A stretch of 64,000 nucleotides of DNA from Castellaniella sp. (GTDB lineage Bacteria; Pseudomonadota; Gammaproteobacteria; Burkholderiales; Burkholderiaceae_B), in the NCBI RefSeq assembly GCF_034675845.1, contig NZ_JAUCCU010000001.1, positions 1,736,001 through 1,800,000 on the forward strand, given 5' to 3'. Each line of letters starts with the position of its first letter. The first letter of the stretch is position 1. The translations under genes and the position numbers were made by a program. The notes beneath the pieces are model-generated. The model was not told where the DNA came from, did not search any database, and saw only the letters and a list, made by a program, of their open reading frames with translations. Of the stretch, positions 55,381 to 63,766 are shown one piece after another.

Positions 55381-56973
55381 ATGGCCCGCCTCTTTGCCAT
55401 CCTGCTGTTGTCTGTAGGCCTGTCTGCCTGTTCTACGCTGACGGACATGTGGCCGTCCAGTGTTCCGGCGGATTCATCGTTGGCCGGTGACGTGTCGGTG
55501 GCGACAGAAAGCCAACATTCCGCCTTTGAAGCAGGTGCGGAGAATATCCAGCCCGAGGGGCAGTTGCCTGCAAAGCATGAGCAGCAGGAATCGGCGGCCT
55601 TGTCTGCCGCGCTGGATACGCTGGATCAGGCCCAGGCCGCCCAGCTGACTTTGGCACAGGCTTGGCCCATGGCCCTCGCGCACGACCCCAGCTGGCTGGC
55701 GGCGACCAGTGCCCGTCAGGCGACCGACACTTTCCGTACCCAGGGTCTGGCGGGCTTGTTGCCTCAAATCCAGGCAGGATATTCCCGCAGCCGCATCGAC
55801 GGCTTGCGGCGTCAACCCTGGCTGTTTGGCTTGATGCGCGAATCGATTCTGGAATATGACTCGAGTAACGCCTATGTGCAATTGCAGCAACCGCTGTTCG
55901 ACCTGGGCAGATATCACACGTGGCGCTGGGCCGAGGCCCGTGCGGTCCAAGGCGATGCCGACTGGCTGGCGGCACGCCAGCAACTGGCGGCGCGCCTGAG
56001 CGATGCGTGGATTGCCCTGTTGGGCGCGCGCGATGCACTGGAATTGCGTCAGGCGCTGGCAGACTCCCTGAGCGCACAGCTGGCTGGCCAGGAGGCCTTG
56101 TTTCGGCACAATGAAGGCAATGTGATCGACATCCAGCAAATACGCTCGCGACTGGAAACTGCCCGTGCCGATGCGATTCGCGCCCAAGCCAGCCTGGATG
56201 TGGCCCAGGAAGCCCTGCAAAGTATGCTGGGCGTGCCCATCGGTCGCGGCCCCGGCCAGCGCCTGCCCGTGACGCCGCAGTTTGCTGCCACGAGCAGCGC
56301 ACCCGCCACTGCATCCGATCTGACCACCATACATCCCACGGTCTTGCCGCCGCTGCAGCCCGCCCAATTGGTGGATTGGCTGGATATGGCGCGTGCGCGC
56401 AATGCAGATATCATTGCGCAGCGGGCCAGCCTGCGCGTGGCCCAGGTCGATGTCGCCCGCGCCGCCAGCCGTCATGCACCCACGCTGGCCTTTGTAGCCA
56501 ATTGGTCCAAGGCCGACAGTGAAAATCTGTCCTCATTAAGCCAGCGCACCAATACGTATGTCGTGGGCTTGCAGCTGAGTGTGCCGTTGTTTTCTGGTGG
56601 TTACGATACTGCTTTGCATGCCCAGGCCCGTGCTCAGGCCAGCCAGGCCAGCCATGAGCTGGATGCTACTCAGGAACAGACACTGGCCGATGTCATGCGG
56701 CATTATCAGGGCATCACCGGTGGCGCTCAACGCATCCGTGCACTAGAGTCCTCTGCTCAGTCCGCAGCCCTTGGTCTGGAGGCAACCCGCAAGACCCACC
56801 AGTTTGGCCTGGGCAGCAACCTGGATACCCTGAGAATGCAGGACCGCCTGTTCAATGTTCGTGCCCAACTGAATCAGGCGAGACTGGAATACCTGCGCGC
56901 CCGGATTGCCTTGTTGGCAGCGGCTGGGATTCCCCTGGACGAGATATTCGTCGGTCAAGCCTTCGAACACTAG
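55381..56973 (+). CDS. Second TolC-family outer membrane protein, predicted lipoprotein
   Basis: Starts 4 bp after the first TolC gene. 530 residues; signal peptide MARLFAILLLSVGLSACS with lipobox LSAC, so lipid-anchored unlike its neighbour. After a ~70-residue linker rich in Ala, Ser and Gln come two efflux-domain repeats (LTLAQAWPMALAHDPSWLAA, and QAHARAQASQ-type coiled segments) ending LLAAAGIPLDEIF. It resembles the preceding gene in the C-terminal part (RYQG/HYQGI...GGAQRI), suggesting an old duplication. The upstream frame to 55273 is not homologous. Confidence 0.88.
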   Translation: MARLFAILLLSVGLSACSTLTDMWPSSVPADSSLAGDVSVATESQHSAFEAGAENIQPEGQLPAKHEQQESAALSAALDTLDQAQAAQLTLAQAWPMALAHDPSWLAATSARQATDTFRTQGLAGLLPQIQAGYSRSRIDGLRRQPWLFGLMRESILEYDSSNAYVQLQQPLFDLGRYHTWRWAEARAVQGDADWLAARQQLAARLSDAWIALLGARDALELRQALADSLSAQLAGQEALFRHNEGNVIDIQQIRSRLETARADAIRAQASLDVAQEALQSMLGVPIGRGPGQRLPVTPQFAATSSAPATASDLTTIHPTVLPPLQPAQLVDWLDMARARNADIIAQRASLRVAQVDVARAASRHAPTLAFVANWSKADSENLSSLSQRTNTYVVGLQLSVPLFSGGYDTALHAQARAQASQASHELDATQEQTLADVMRHYQGITGGAQRIRALESSAQSAALGLEATRKTHQFGLGSNLDTLRMQDRLFNVRAQLNQARLEYLRARIALLAAAGIPLDEIFVGQAFEH

Positions 56974-56979
56974 GCCGAC

Positions 56980-57012
56980 AAAACCTGCTCTGTCAGCGAC
57001 AGGGCAGGTTTT
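56980..57012. terminator. Bidirectional terminator between the TolC-like gene and the chemoreceptor gene
   Basis: Arms 56980-56994 and 56998-57012 (AAAACCTGCYCTGTC type) pair over 15 positions with one G-T wobble; 3-nt loop. A4 and T4 ends serve both strands. It lies 7 bp after the plus gene and 31 bp before the minus stop. Confidence 0.8.
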
Positions 57013-57042
57013 AAAGCGTCGTCGGGCCGCAGCGCTTATCCG

Positions 57043-58728
57043 TTACGACACCTGGTATTGTTCACGAACCTTGAATACCGCGACGGATCGCACCAGATCC
57101 TGGGCTTGCTGATTCAGGTTGCCTGCCGCTGCGGTCATTTGTTCGACTAGTGCAGCGTTCTGTTGTGTGTCTTGATCCATTTGTGCCACTGCCTGACCGA
57201 TCTGGTTGACGCCAGAGCTTTGTTCATGGTTCGAGGCGCTGATTTCGCCGACCAGGACTTTGACCTTGTCGATGCTGTTCACCACATTGTTCATGGTGGA
57301 CCCAGAGCGCTCCACCAGTTCGGACCCCGTATTGACAGACAGCGCGCTTTCATCGATCAGATGGCGAATATCCTTGGCAGCACTTGCTGCACGCTGGGCT
57401 AGCGCCCGTACCTCGGCAGCCACGACGGCAAAGCCTCGGCCGGATTCCCCTGCGCGGGCGGCTTCGACAGCGGCATTCAGCGCCAGAATATTGGTCTGGA
57501 AGGCAATCGCATCGATCATGCCAACGATATCTGTGATCTTTTGTGACTTATCACTGATTTCATGCATTGTGTCAATGACTTGCGTGACAATGTTGCCACC
57601 TTCCTGGGCGATGTGGGCGGCTTCCTGTGACATGTCATTGGCCTTTTTGGCATTATCGGCATTGTGGCGGACTGTGACAGAGAGTTGTTCCATCGAGGCC
57701 GCAGTCTGCTGCAGTGCGCTGGCTTGCGACGATGTGCGGGCGCTGAGATCCATGCTGCCTTGAGAAATTTCAGCACTGGCCATGGCCACAGAACTACTGC
57801 TGCCGCGCACCAAGGTAACCAGGCTGCCCAGGCCAGTCTGCATTTCATTCAAGGCCTGCATCAGTTGGGCAACCTCGTCGGTGCCGCTGTGTTTGACGTC
57901 GGTGGTCAGGTCGCCGCGGGATACCGATTGGGCGAAACCCATCGACAGTCTGATAGAACGGATGATGTATTGGAAACTGGAATACAGCAAGGCAAAAAAT
58001 ACCGCCAACATGATCAGGACAACAATGGCCTGTGCGATTTGCCAGGTATGGGTTTCGTCTTGCGCCTGCGCGATGGAATCAGCAGTGCGCTGATCCAGCA
58101 GCTTGAAGAAATCATTGATGGGTACCATGATGGCCGCTTTTTTCTGGAGATATTCAGCTCCGTTGACCATCTCATTGGCGCGAATGAAAGCTTGGTTCTT
58201 GGTATCCAGGCGGCCCTCGCCCTGGGCAGCCAAGGTGGCGGTCAGGCCAATGGCCTGTGATTCTGTCTGGGCCAGGCTGGTGGATAAATCATTGGCTTCT
58301 TTGAGCTTATCCAGCTCTTCGGTATCGAAGCCCTGTGCCCGCATCATGTCCAGCAACGCAACTGTGGGACCCGGCTGGCCGGACATATTGATATCGGCGG
58401 CTCGAAAGTCCCAATAAATACCTTCGTACCCCGCAGGTCTGGCCTGTTTGCCGGCACGGATATTGACGACCTCGTCATACTGGTCTTTCCATTTCTGCTG
58501 GCCTGTTGCTACGTAGGCACGGACTAATCTGGTGAGATCGTCCGAGCTTTGCCGAAGTTCGTCCGCCAGCAGGTAAGACGTATAGCGGTTTTGGTAGGCA
58601 CGCATGATCTCATTGTTGGCCTTGATGACTACCCATTGACTAACGATGATGACCCCTGTTGTAAGTAGCAACAGGCCTGACAAGATAATGAATTTCTGCT
58701 TCAAACTGAGTTGGCTAGTGATCGTCAT
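57043..58728 (-). CDS. Methyl-accepting chemotaxis protein
   Basis: Complete transmembrane chemoreceptor of 561 residues. Start at 58728 with GGGAGA upstream. First membrane helix ~12-34 (FIILSGLLLLTTGVIIVSQW), a periplasmic helical domain ~35-230, second helix ~235-262, HAMP, and the signalling hairpin with tip DAIAFQTNILALNAAVEAARAGE. The C-terminus lacks the NWETF-type tail, so adaptation enzymes would act without tethering. No che genes are in the window. Ligand unknown. An IS element sits 70 bp upstream and may affect its promoter. Confidence 0.93.
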   Translation of the reverse strand: MTITSQLSLKQKFIILSGLLLLTTGVIIVSQWVVIKANNEIMRAYQNRYTSYLLADELRQSSDDLTRLVRAYVATGQQKWKDQYDEVVNIRAGKQARPAGYEGIYWDFRAADINMSGQPGPTVALLDMMRAQGFDTEELDKLKEANDLSTSLAQTESQAIGLTATLAAQGEGRLDTKNQAFIRANEMVNGAEYLQKKAAIMVPINDFFKLLDQRTADSIAQAQDETHTWQIAQAIVVLIMLAVFFALLYSSFQYIIRSIRLSMGFAQSVSRGDLTTDVKHSGTDEVAQLMQALNEMQTGLGSLVTLVRGSSSSVAMASAEISQGSMDLSARTSSQASALQQTAASMEQLSVTVRHNADNAKKANDMSQEAAHIAQEGGNIVTQVIDTMHEISDKSQKITDIVGMIDAIAFQTNILALNAAVEAARAGESGRGFAVVAAEVRALAQRAASAAKDIRHLIDESALSVNTGSELVERSGSTMNNVVNSIDKVKVLVGEISASNHEQSSGVNQIGQAVAQMDQDTQQNAALVEQMTAAAGNLNQQAQDLVRSVAVFKVREQYQVS

Positions 58729-58791
58729 GCTAGTCTCCCGAGAGCATTTGAGGCCAACTGCGGGTGCTGGGCGAAACGCAATTGGCATTAT

Positions 58792-58798
58792 TAATATA
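58792..58798. repeat. Target-site duplication TAATATA, left copy
   Basis: Identical to 60433-60439 at the other end of the insertion sequence; an AT-rich target. The exact repeat suggests a recent insertion. Confidence 0.75.
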
Positions 58799-60432
58799 GT
58801 CGCCCCTGAAGTATCAATAACACATTGATTTCATGTAATAATATTGACATCCAAAACCAACAAATCTCCCAGAAACGCCTCCGTTGCAGGTCATTTTCTG
58901 GGAGAAATGCCAAACGCCCCATGAGTGAAATCGACGATTTTTTCCGCAGTCGCCTGGATCAAATGATCGATCTGCGCAAACCGCTGGCGGTACTCGCCAC
59001 GCATATTCCCTGGCAGGAATTGGAGGCCTCGGTGGCCCATCGATTTGCACGCCAAGTGCGCACAGGAAAGAAAGTTTCCGATGTGGATTTGTTTGGCCCG
59101 AGCGTGGCTGTCGTGGGCGGTGCGATTTCAAACGCTGGGCGCCCGCGCCTGCCGATGCGCCTCATGATCTCCTTGCTGTATCTGAAGCACACCTTCAACG
59201 AAAGTGATGAAGGCGTATGCGAACGCTGGAGCGAGACGCCAGTCTGGCAATACTTTTCCGGCCAGGAATATTTCGAGGATCGCCTGCCGTGCGATCCCAG
59301 CGCGATCAGCCGCTTCCGAGGCCTGCTGGGCGAAGAAGGCGTGGAAGAATTGCTGGTGCAAACCATTATGGTGGGCATGAAGCTGGGCCTGATTGAACGT
59401 CGGGCACTGGAAACCGTGATCGTGGACAGCACGGTGCAGAGCAAGGCGGTGGCACACCCCACTGACAGCCGCTTGCTGGAAGTGGCACGTGACAAGCTGG
59501 CTGAGGCTGCCAAGGCCCATGGCATTTGCTTGAAGCAAAGCTACGCCAAAGAAGGCCGGGACCTGGCCAGGCGGGCTGGGCGATATGCGCACGCCAAGCA
59601 GTACCGCCGCATGCACAAAGCGATCAAGCGCCAGCGCACGATTCTGGGCCGCTTGGCCCGCGACATCGAGCGCAGCAAGACGGTGCTGGCCCAAAGCATC
59701 CAGCAAGCCCTGGATCCGCTGCTGGCCCGAGCACATCGAATCGCGGAGCAGAGCCGTCGCAAGCAGGCGGTGAAGGGCAAGGACAAGATTTACAGCTGGC
59801 ATGCCCCCGAAGTCGAGTGTATCGGTAAGGGCAAGGCCCGCACCCCATATGAGTTCGGCGTCAAGGTGGGTATCGTCACCACGTTGACAGGGAACCTGAT
59901 CGTGGGCGCACGCAGCTTCCCAGGCAACCCGTACGATGGTCATACTTTGGCGGAGGCATTGGAGCAAGCCAGTATCCTGCTGCAGGACACCGGCGTCAAA
60001 CCCAAGACGATCTATGCGGATCTGGGGTATCGCGGGGTAGATGGTGAAATCCCGGAATATGCACTGAAGCACCGTGGGAAATTCAAACGCTTGACACCCA
60101 AAGAGCAGCAGTTGCTGAGACGGCGCCAGGCGATTGAGCCGATCATTGGGCATCTTAAAAGCGATCACGGCATGAATCGCTGCCACTTGAAGGGACAAAT
60201 TGGGGACGCTATCCACGCGGTGCTATGCGCGGCGGGCTTCAATATGAAGTGGCTGCTGCGCATGATTGCCCGCAAGGGCATCCGCCCTTTTTTTGCGCCT
60301 TATTTTTTGACCTGGATCTGGCAGCGAATTCAGAAATCATCCCTGTGGGGTGAGCTACCCCGCCAGGATGCGTGGCCTCAGATCGCCGGAAATCCGGCGT
60401 GATATAGGTGAAATGAATTCTTCAGGGACGAC
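58799..60432 (+). mobile_element. IS5-like insertion sequence, 1634 bp
   Basis: Ends carry inverted repeats GTCGCCCCTGAAG (left, 58799-58811) and GTCGTCCCTGAAG (right, read inward from 60432), 12 of 13 identical. Both ends are flanked by the same TAATATA. One transposase gene fills the element. An 11-bp inverted repeat (58865-58875 with 58895-58905) just before the transposase start could fold in read-through RNA and hide the start region. It is inserted between the divergent chemoreceptor and Crp/Fnr-type regulator genes and breaks neither. Confidence 0.9.
58921..60402 (+). CDS. IS5-family transposase (DDE)
   Basis: A 493-residue DDE transposase. An N-terminal DUF772-like region contains RPRLPMRLMISLLYLKHTF and DPSAISRFRGLLGEEG. 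The catalytic acids are Asp169 (VIVDSTVQ), the aspartate in IYADLGYRG, and the glutamate in EPIIGHLKSDHGM. The frame is intact, so the element is probably active. ATG at 58921 overlaps the stop of a five-codon frame (ATG at 58907) behind GGGAG, so coupled translation is possible; the frame is open to 58825 but that part is not homologous. Confidence 0.92.
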   Translation: MSEIDDFFRSRLDQMIDLRKPLAVLATHIPWQELEASVAHRFARQVRTGKKVSDVDLFGPSVAVVGGAISNAGRPRLPMRLMISLLYLKHTFNESDEGVCERWSETPVWQYFSGQEYFEDRLPCDPSAISRFRGLLGEEGVEELLVQTIMVGMKLGLIERRALETVIVDSTVQSKAVAHPTDSRLLEVARDKLAEAAKAHGICLKQSYAKEGRDLARRAGRYAHAKQYRRMHKAIKRQRTILGRLARDIERSKTVLAQSIQQALDPLLARAHRIAEQSRRKQAVKGKDKIYSWHAPEVECIGKGKARTPYEFGVKVGIVTTLTGNLIVGARSFPGNPYDGHTLAEALEQASILLQDTGVKPKTIYADLGYRGVDGEIPEYALKHRGKFKRLTPKEQQLLRRRQAIEPIIGHLKSDHGMNRCHLKGQIGDAIHAVLCAAGFNMKWLLRMIARKGIRPFFAPYFLTWIWQRIQKSSLWGELPRQDAWPQIAGNPA

Positions 60433-60439
60433 TAATATA
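60433..60439. repeat. Target-site duplication TAATATA, right copy
   Basis: Matches 58792-58798 exactly. Removing the element and one copy gives the pre-insertion sequence TTAATATAGGGATACATC. Confidence 0.75.
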
Positions 60440-60545
60440 GGGATACATCAAAAGAAGGCCTATGCGGCCTTTCCTGCATTGTCAGGGTTTTTGTAAATGC
60501 TATATTCATAGCCTGTGAATACTCATTATTCGTTGTGAATTGATC

Positions 60546-61346
60546 ATGGCTATCAAACATGACTCATCGACGAATTCATGGATGGCGCCGCCCTCGAGTC
60601 GTCCAAAGACGGTTAACATGGGCTCTTGTTGTTTTATTTCTACTTGCCCCGTGACCAGCAGGCCAGTTCCCTCACATCCTGACATCCTGGCGCAGCTCCC
60701 GTATTTTCAGGGCGTGCCTGCCACGGTGTTGGCACCGATCCTGCAAAGCGCGCGTCAGTTATCCGTGCGGCGTGACGAAATCATCGCCCACCGAGGCGAA
60801 CCTTGCCTGGGCATGCATATTGTGGTGCAGGGGCGGATAAAACTCTGCTACGAGGCCGCGTCCGGCCTGGAACGCATCATGCGTATCGTCAGCCCCAACG
60901 ACAGTTTTGGCGAGGCCCTGATGTATCTGGGGCGTGAATATATTGCCAGTGCCGAAGCCTTGTGCGACAGCCATCTGATCTATATCCCCAAAGACATCAT
61001 CCTGACCCAGATGGCGCACAGCCCGCAGCTTTCCCAGCAGTTGGTGGCGAGTCTCAGTCGTCAGCTATACATGATGATGGGAGATATGGGGGCGTATACG
61101 GTGCGTAATGGTCATCAGCGCTTGATTGGTTATTTGCTGCGTGCGTCCAGTCACCACCAAGGCGTTCCGGTGCGCTTGACCATCCCCAAGGGTGTGATTG
61201 CATCCCGGCTCAATCTGACGCCACAGCATTTCTCGCGGATTTTGCACGACCTGATCCAACGCAAGCTGGTTCGCGTCCAGGGACGCGAATTCACGATTCT
61301 CGACTTGCAGGGCTTGCTGGACTATCGCGATCAACAGGCCCTGTAG
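60546..61346 (+). CDS. Crp/Fnr-family transcriptional regulator
   Basis: 266 residues from the ATG at 60546; the ATG at 60618 (MGSCCFIS) is an alternative closer to the conserved start. Cyclic-nucleotide-type sensor domain ~45-165 (PYFQGVPATVLAPILQSARQ, EIIAHRGEPCLGMHIVVQGRIK, NDSFGEALMYLGREYIASA), a long dimer helix, and a winged helix-turn-helix (KGVIASRLNLTPQHFSRILHDL). The CC...C near the N-terminus does not match the FNR iron-sulfur spacing. An inverted repeat GAATA-N5-TATTC (60517-60531) lies 15 bp upstream and might be an autoregulatory site. Signal and targets unknown. Confidence 0.88.
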   Translation: MAIKHDSSTNSWMAPPSSRPKTVNMGSCCFISTCPVTSRPVPSHPDILAQLPYFQGVPATVLAPILQSARQLSVRRDEIIAHRGEPCLGMHIVVQGRIKLCYEAASGLERIMRIVSPNDSFGEALMYLGREYIASAEALCDSHLIYIPKDIILTQMAHSPQLSQQLVASLSRQLYMMMGDMGAYTVRNGHQRLIGYLLRASSHHQGVPVRLTIPKGVIASRLNLTPQHFSRILHDLIQRKLVRVQGREFTILDLQGLLDYRDQQAL

Positions 61347-61355
61347 CCTTAAGCC

Positions 61356-61682
61356 TTATGCCGAGAACCCAACCGGGTAGTTGGCTTGATCCGCAGAGTG
61401 CACCAGGCCGGCAGCCTGTGCGTGACGCAGTTCGGACAGGACCTCAGCGCGGGCCTTGTTGTTGTCGTGCTGAGCCAGCATCGGATAGGCGGGGTTTTCA
61501 CCGATGATGAGCAGGCCAGTGGCCTGGGCCTGTTGCAGTTCCTGTTGCACTTGAGCGCGAGTCAGGGTGCTGGTGGCGGTTGCTGCTGTATCGACGGGAT
61601 AGTTCGACAGGCTGTCAGCGTAAGCAAAACCTGTGGTGCTTAGTCCCAGGGCCAGGGCAGTCAGAGTAGCGGCGATTTTCAT
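61356..61682 (-). CDS. Small exported DUF4148 protein
   Basis: 108 residues from the ATG at 61682, preceded by AAGGAAA; an upstream ATG at 61697 is possible. Signal peptide MKIAATLTALALGLSTTGFA cut at AYA-D. The mature protein has the DUF4148 pattern: LTRAQVQQELQQAQATGLL with a repeat AEVLSELRHAQAAGLV. Common in Burkholderiales, often in many copies per genome, periplasmic, function unknown. Convergent with the Crp/Fnr gene (9 bp between stops) and divergent from the LysR gene. Confidence 0.85.
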   Translation of the reverse strand: MKIAATLTALALGLSTTGFAYADSLSNYPVDTAATATSTLTRAQVQQELQQAQATGLLIIGENPAYPMLAQHDNNKARAEVLSELRHAQAAGLVHSADQANYPVGFSA

Positions 61683-61903
61683 GATGGTTTCCTTCATGGT
61701 AGGTGAGTCAAATACATTGCGTACTAGAGTTTTCGACGGGTACGCGCTGTTTCAGTGACGCTAGTGTGCTGCTTTTTCGCCGATCGATAAATACGCAAAA
61801 TGCCAATTCATCTTTCCATTTTTAGTGGTAATCTGACTTACATATATAATTAACAAGTCTATAAATATAGAATTTATTTTGGTGTTAACCCTAGAGTTCC
61901 TGG

Positions 61904-62800
61904 ATGAAACCATCTCTGGATAATTTGGAATTGTTCGTTGAAGTCGCTCGCAGCCGTGGGTTCACCCGTGCTGGAGCAGTGTTGGGCCTGCCCGCTTCCA
62001 CCTTGTCGCGGCGGATCACCCAGCTCGAAAAATCCATTGGGGTCCGCTTGCTGAATCGCACCACTCGCAAGGTCGCACTGACTGAAGCCGGGGCGGTCTA
62101 CTTCGAGCGTTGCCGTCTGATCGTCGAAGAAGCTCGTGTGGCGCACGAGTTGCTGCAGGAGGAAACCCGCCTGCCTCGGGGGCATTTGCGCGTGTCCTTG
62201 CCTTCAGGTCTGGTGCTGGAGTTTCTTCAAGATGCCTTGCACGATTTTTCCCGGCAGTATCCGGATATCGAGTGCGAATACGACCTCAGCATCCGCAAAA
62301 TCGACCTGCAGATGGATGGCTATGATGTGGTGGTCCGGATAGCCCAGCTGCCCGATTCCAGCATTGTGTCGCGGACCCTGGGGACATTGACGCTGGGACT
62401 GTACGCATCCAGGGATTATGTGCAGACGCATGGCGTGCCTGCAACCCCGATGGATCTGGCCATGCATGACTGTCTGCGGACCAGCACGCAGCGCGAAGAC
62501 TCGGTCTGGCATTTGCACAATGCCTCGGGCCATATGCAGCCAGTCCGGGTGCGGGGCAGGATTGCCGTCAATCAGGTCTTGATGCTGCGCCAGTTGATCA
62601 GGGCCGGCGCTGGCATCGGGCAGCTACCCATCCATGGGATGGAGGGCAGTGCGCTGGTCCGGGTGCTGCCCGAGTGGGTGTTTGAGCCCAAACACCTGGT
62701 AGCCCTGTTTCCTTCGCGCATGATGCCTGCCCGCACGCGGGTCTTTTTGGACTTCCTGGCGCAGCGCCTGAGCAAGGTCCAGGCTTTGCACGCCCGCTGA
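61904..62800 (+). CDS. LysR-family transcriptional regulator
   Basis: 298 residues. N-terminal winged helix-turn-helix (NLELFVEVARSRGFTRAGAV, ASTLSRRITQLEKSIG, LLNRTTRKVALTEAG) and a type 2 periplasmic-binding-like sensor (HLRVSLPSGLVLEFLQ, then LGTLTLGLYASRDYV). The closest pattern is the DsdC/CrgA-like subgroup that often acts on adjacent divergent genes, here DUF4148. The upstream AT-rich 206-bp gap contains a TATAAT at 61845-61850. Convergent with ttcA (3-bp gap). Confidence 0.9.
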   Translation: MKPSLDNLELFVEVARSRGFTRAGAVLGLPASTLSRRITQLEKSIGVRLLNRTTRKVALTEAGAVYFERCRLIVEEARVAHELLQEETRLPRGHLRVSLPSGLVLEFLQDALHDFSRQYPDIECEYDLSIRKIDLQMDGYDVVVRIAQLPDSSIVSRTLGTLTLGLYASRDYVQTHGVPATPMDLAMHDCLRTSTQREDSVWHLHNASGHMQPVRVRGRIAVNQVLMLRQLIRAGAGIGQLPIHGMEGSALVRVLPEWVFEPKHLVALFPSRMMPARTRVFLDFLAQRLSKVQALHAR

Positions 62801-62803
62801 GGC

Positions 62804-63766
62804 TTAGGCCCGCCTGACGCCTGGTGGACTGCGGCGAAGGTCTGCCGCCTGTATCCCTGCTGCGGTGGATTCGTGCTCGTCCTCGTCGTCGGCAGCAAAG
62901 GCCGACAAGGCGTAGTCTTCTGCATCAAAGGCATGATCACCATTGGCATCCGCCAGGCCTGTAGGCCTGAGGCCCGCAAAGTCCATCAGATCCCGATCCA
63001 TCAGGTGCGAGGGCGCCACATGCGAGAGCGCCCGGAATACACTGGCGTTGCGCGTGCTGAAATGCCGGTTCCATTCTTCCAGCATGCGGTTGATTTCCTG
63101 GCGTTTCAGATTTTCCTGAGAGCCGCACAGATTGCAGGGGATGATGGGGAAGTCGCGTAATTTCGCATAGGCGATCAGGTCTTTTTCCTGCACGTAGGCC
63201 AGTGGCCGGATGACGATGTGTTCGCCGTTGTCGGAGACCAGTTTCGGTGGCATGGCCTTTAGCCGTCCGCCATAAAACAGGTTCAGGAAAAACGTGGCCA
63301 GAATATCATTGCGGTGGTGGCCCAGGGCGATTTTATTGGCGCCTAGTTCACGAGCGACCCGGTACAAAATCCCACGCCGCAGGCGCGAGCACAGCGAGCA
63401 GGTGGTCTTGCCCTCGGGGATCAGGCGTTTGACGGTAGAGTAGGTGTCCTGGTTTTCGATATGAAACGGCACCCCGCGTGCGCGGAGGTAGTCCGGCAGC
63501 ACGTGTTCGGGAAATCCGGGTTGTTTCTGATCCAGGTTCACGGCGATCAGATCAAATTGGATCGGTGCGCGTTCGCGCAGGGTCAGCAAAATATCCAGCA
63601 AGCCGTACGAGTCCTTGCCGCCCGACAGGCAGACCATGACCCGGTCGCCTTCCTCGATCATCTGATAGTCGCTGATTGCCTTGCCGGTCTCGCGCAGCAG
63701 GCGCTTCACCAGCTTGTTCTCGTTGACGCTGGGGTGACGGTTGGAATGTGTCATGGGTGTGCTCAT
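62804..63766 (-). CDS. ttcA: tRNA 2-thiocytidine biosynthesis protein TtcA
   Basis: ATP- and iron-sulfur-dependent thiolation of cytidine 32 in tRNA. Start at 63766 (MSTPMTHSNRHP) gives 320 residues and a 4-nt ATGA overlap with folB. The PP-loop ATP site is CLSGGKDSYG near residue 58; cluster cysteines lie in CSLCSR and CNLCGSQ; RRGILYRVARELGANKIALGHHRND is conserved. The C-terminal ~40 residues (acidic, DDEDEHESTAAG) are lineage-specific. Confidence 0.95.
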   Translation of the reverse strand: MSTPMTHSNRHPSVNENKLVKRLLRETGKAISDYQMIEEGDRVMVCLSGGKDSYGLLDILLTLRERAPIQFDLIAVNLDQKQPGFPEHVLPDYLRARGVPFHIENQDTYSTVKRLIPEGKTTCSLCSRLRRGILYRVARELGANKIALGHHRNDILATFFLNLFYGGRLKAMPPKLVSDNGEHIVIRPLAYVQEKDLIAYAKLRDFPIIPCNLCGSQENLKRQEINRMLEEWNRHFSTRNASVFRALSHVAPSHLMDRDLMDFAGLRPTGLADANGDHAFDAEDYALSAFAADDEDEHESTAAGIQAADLRRSPPGVRRA

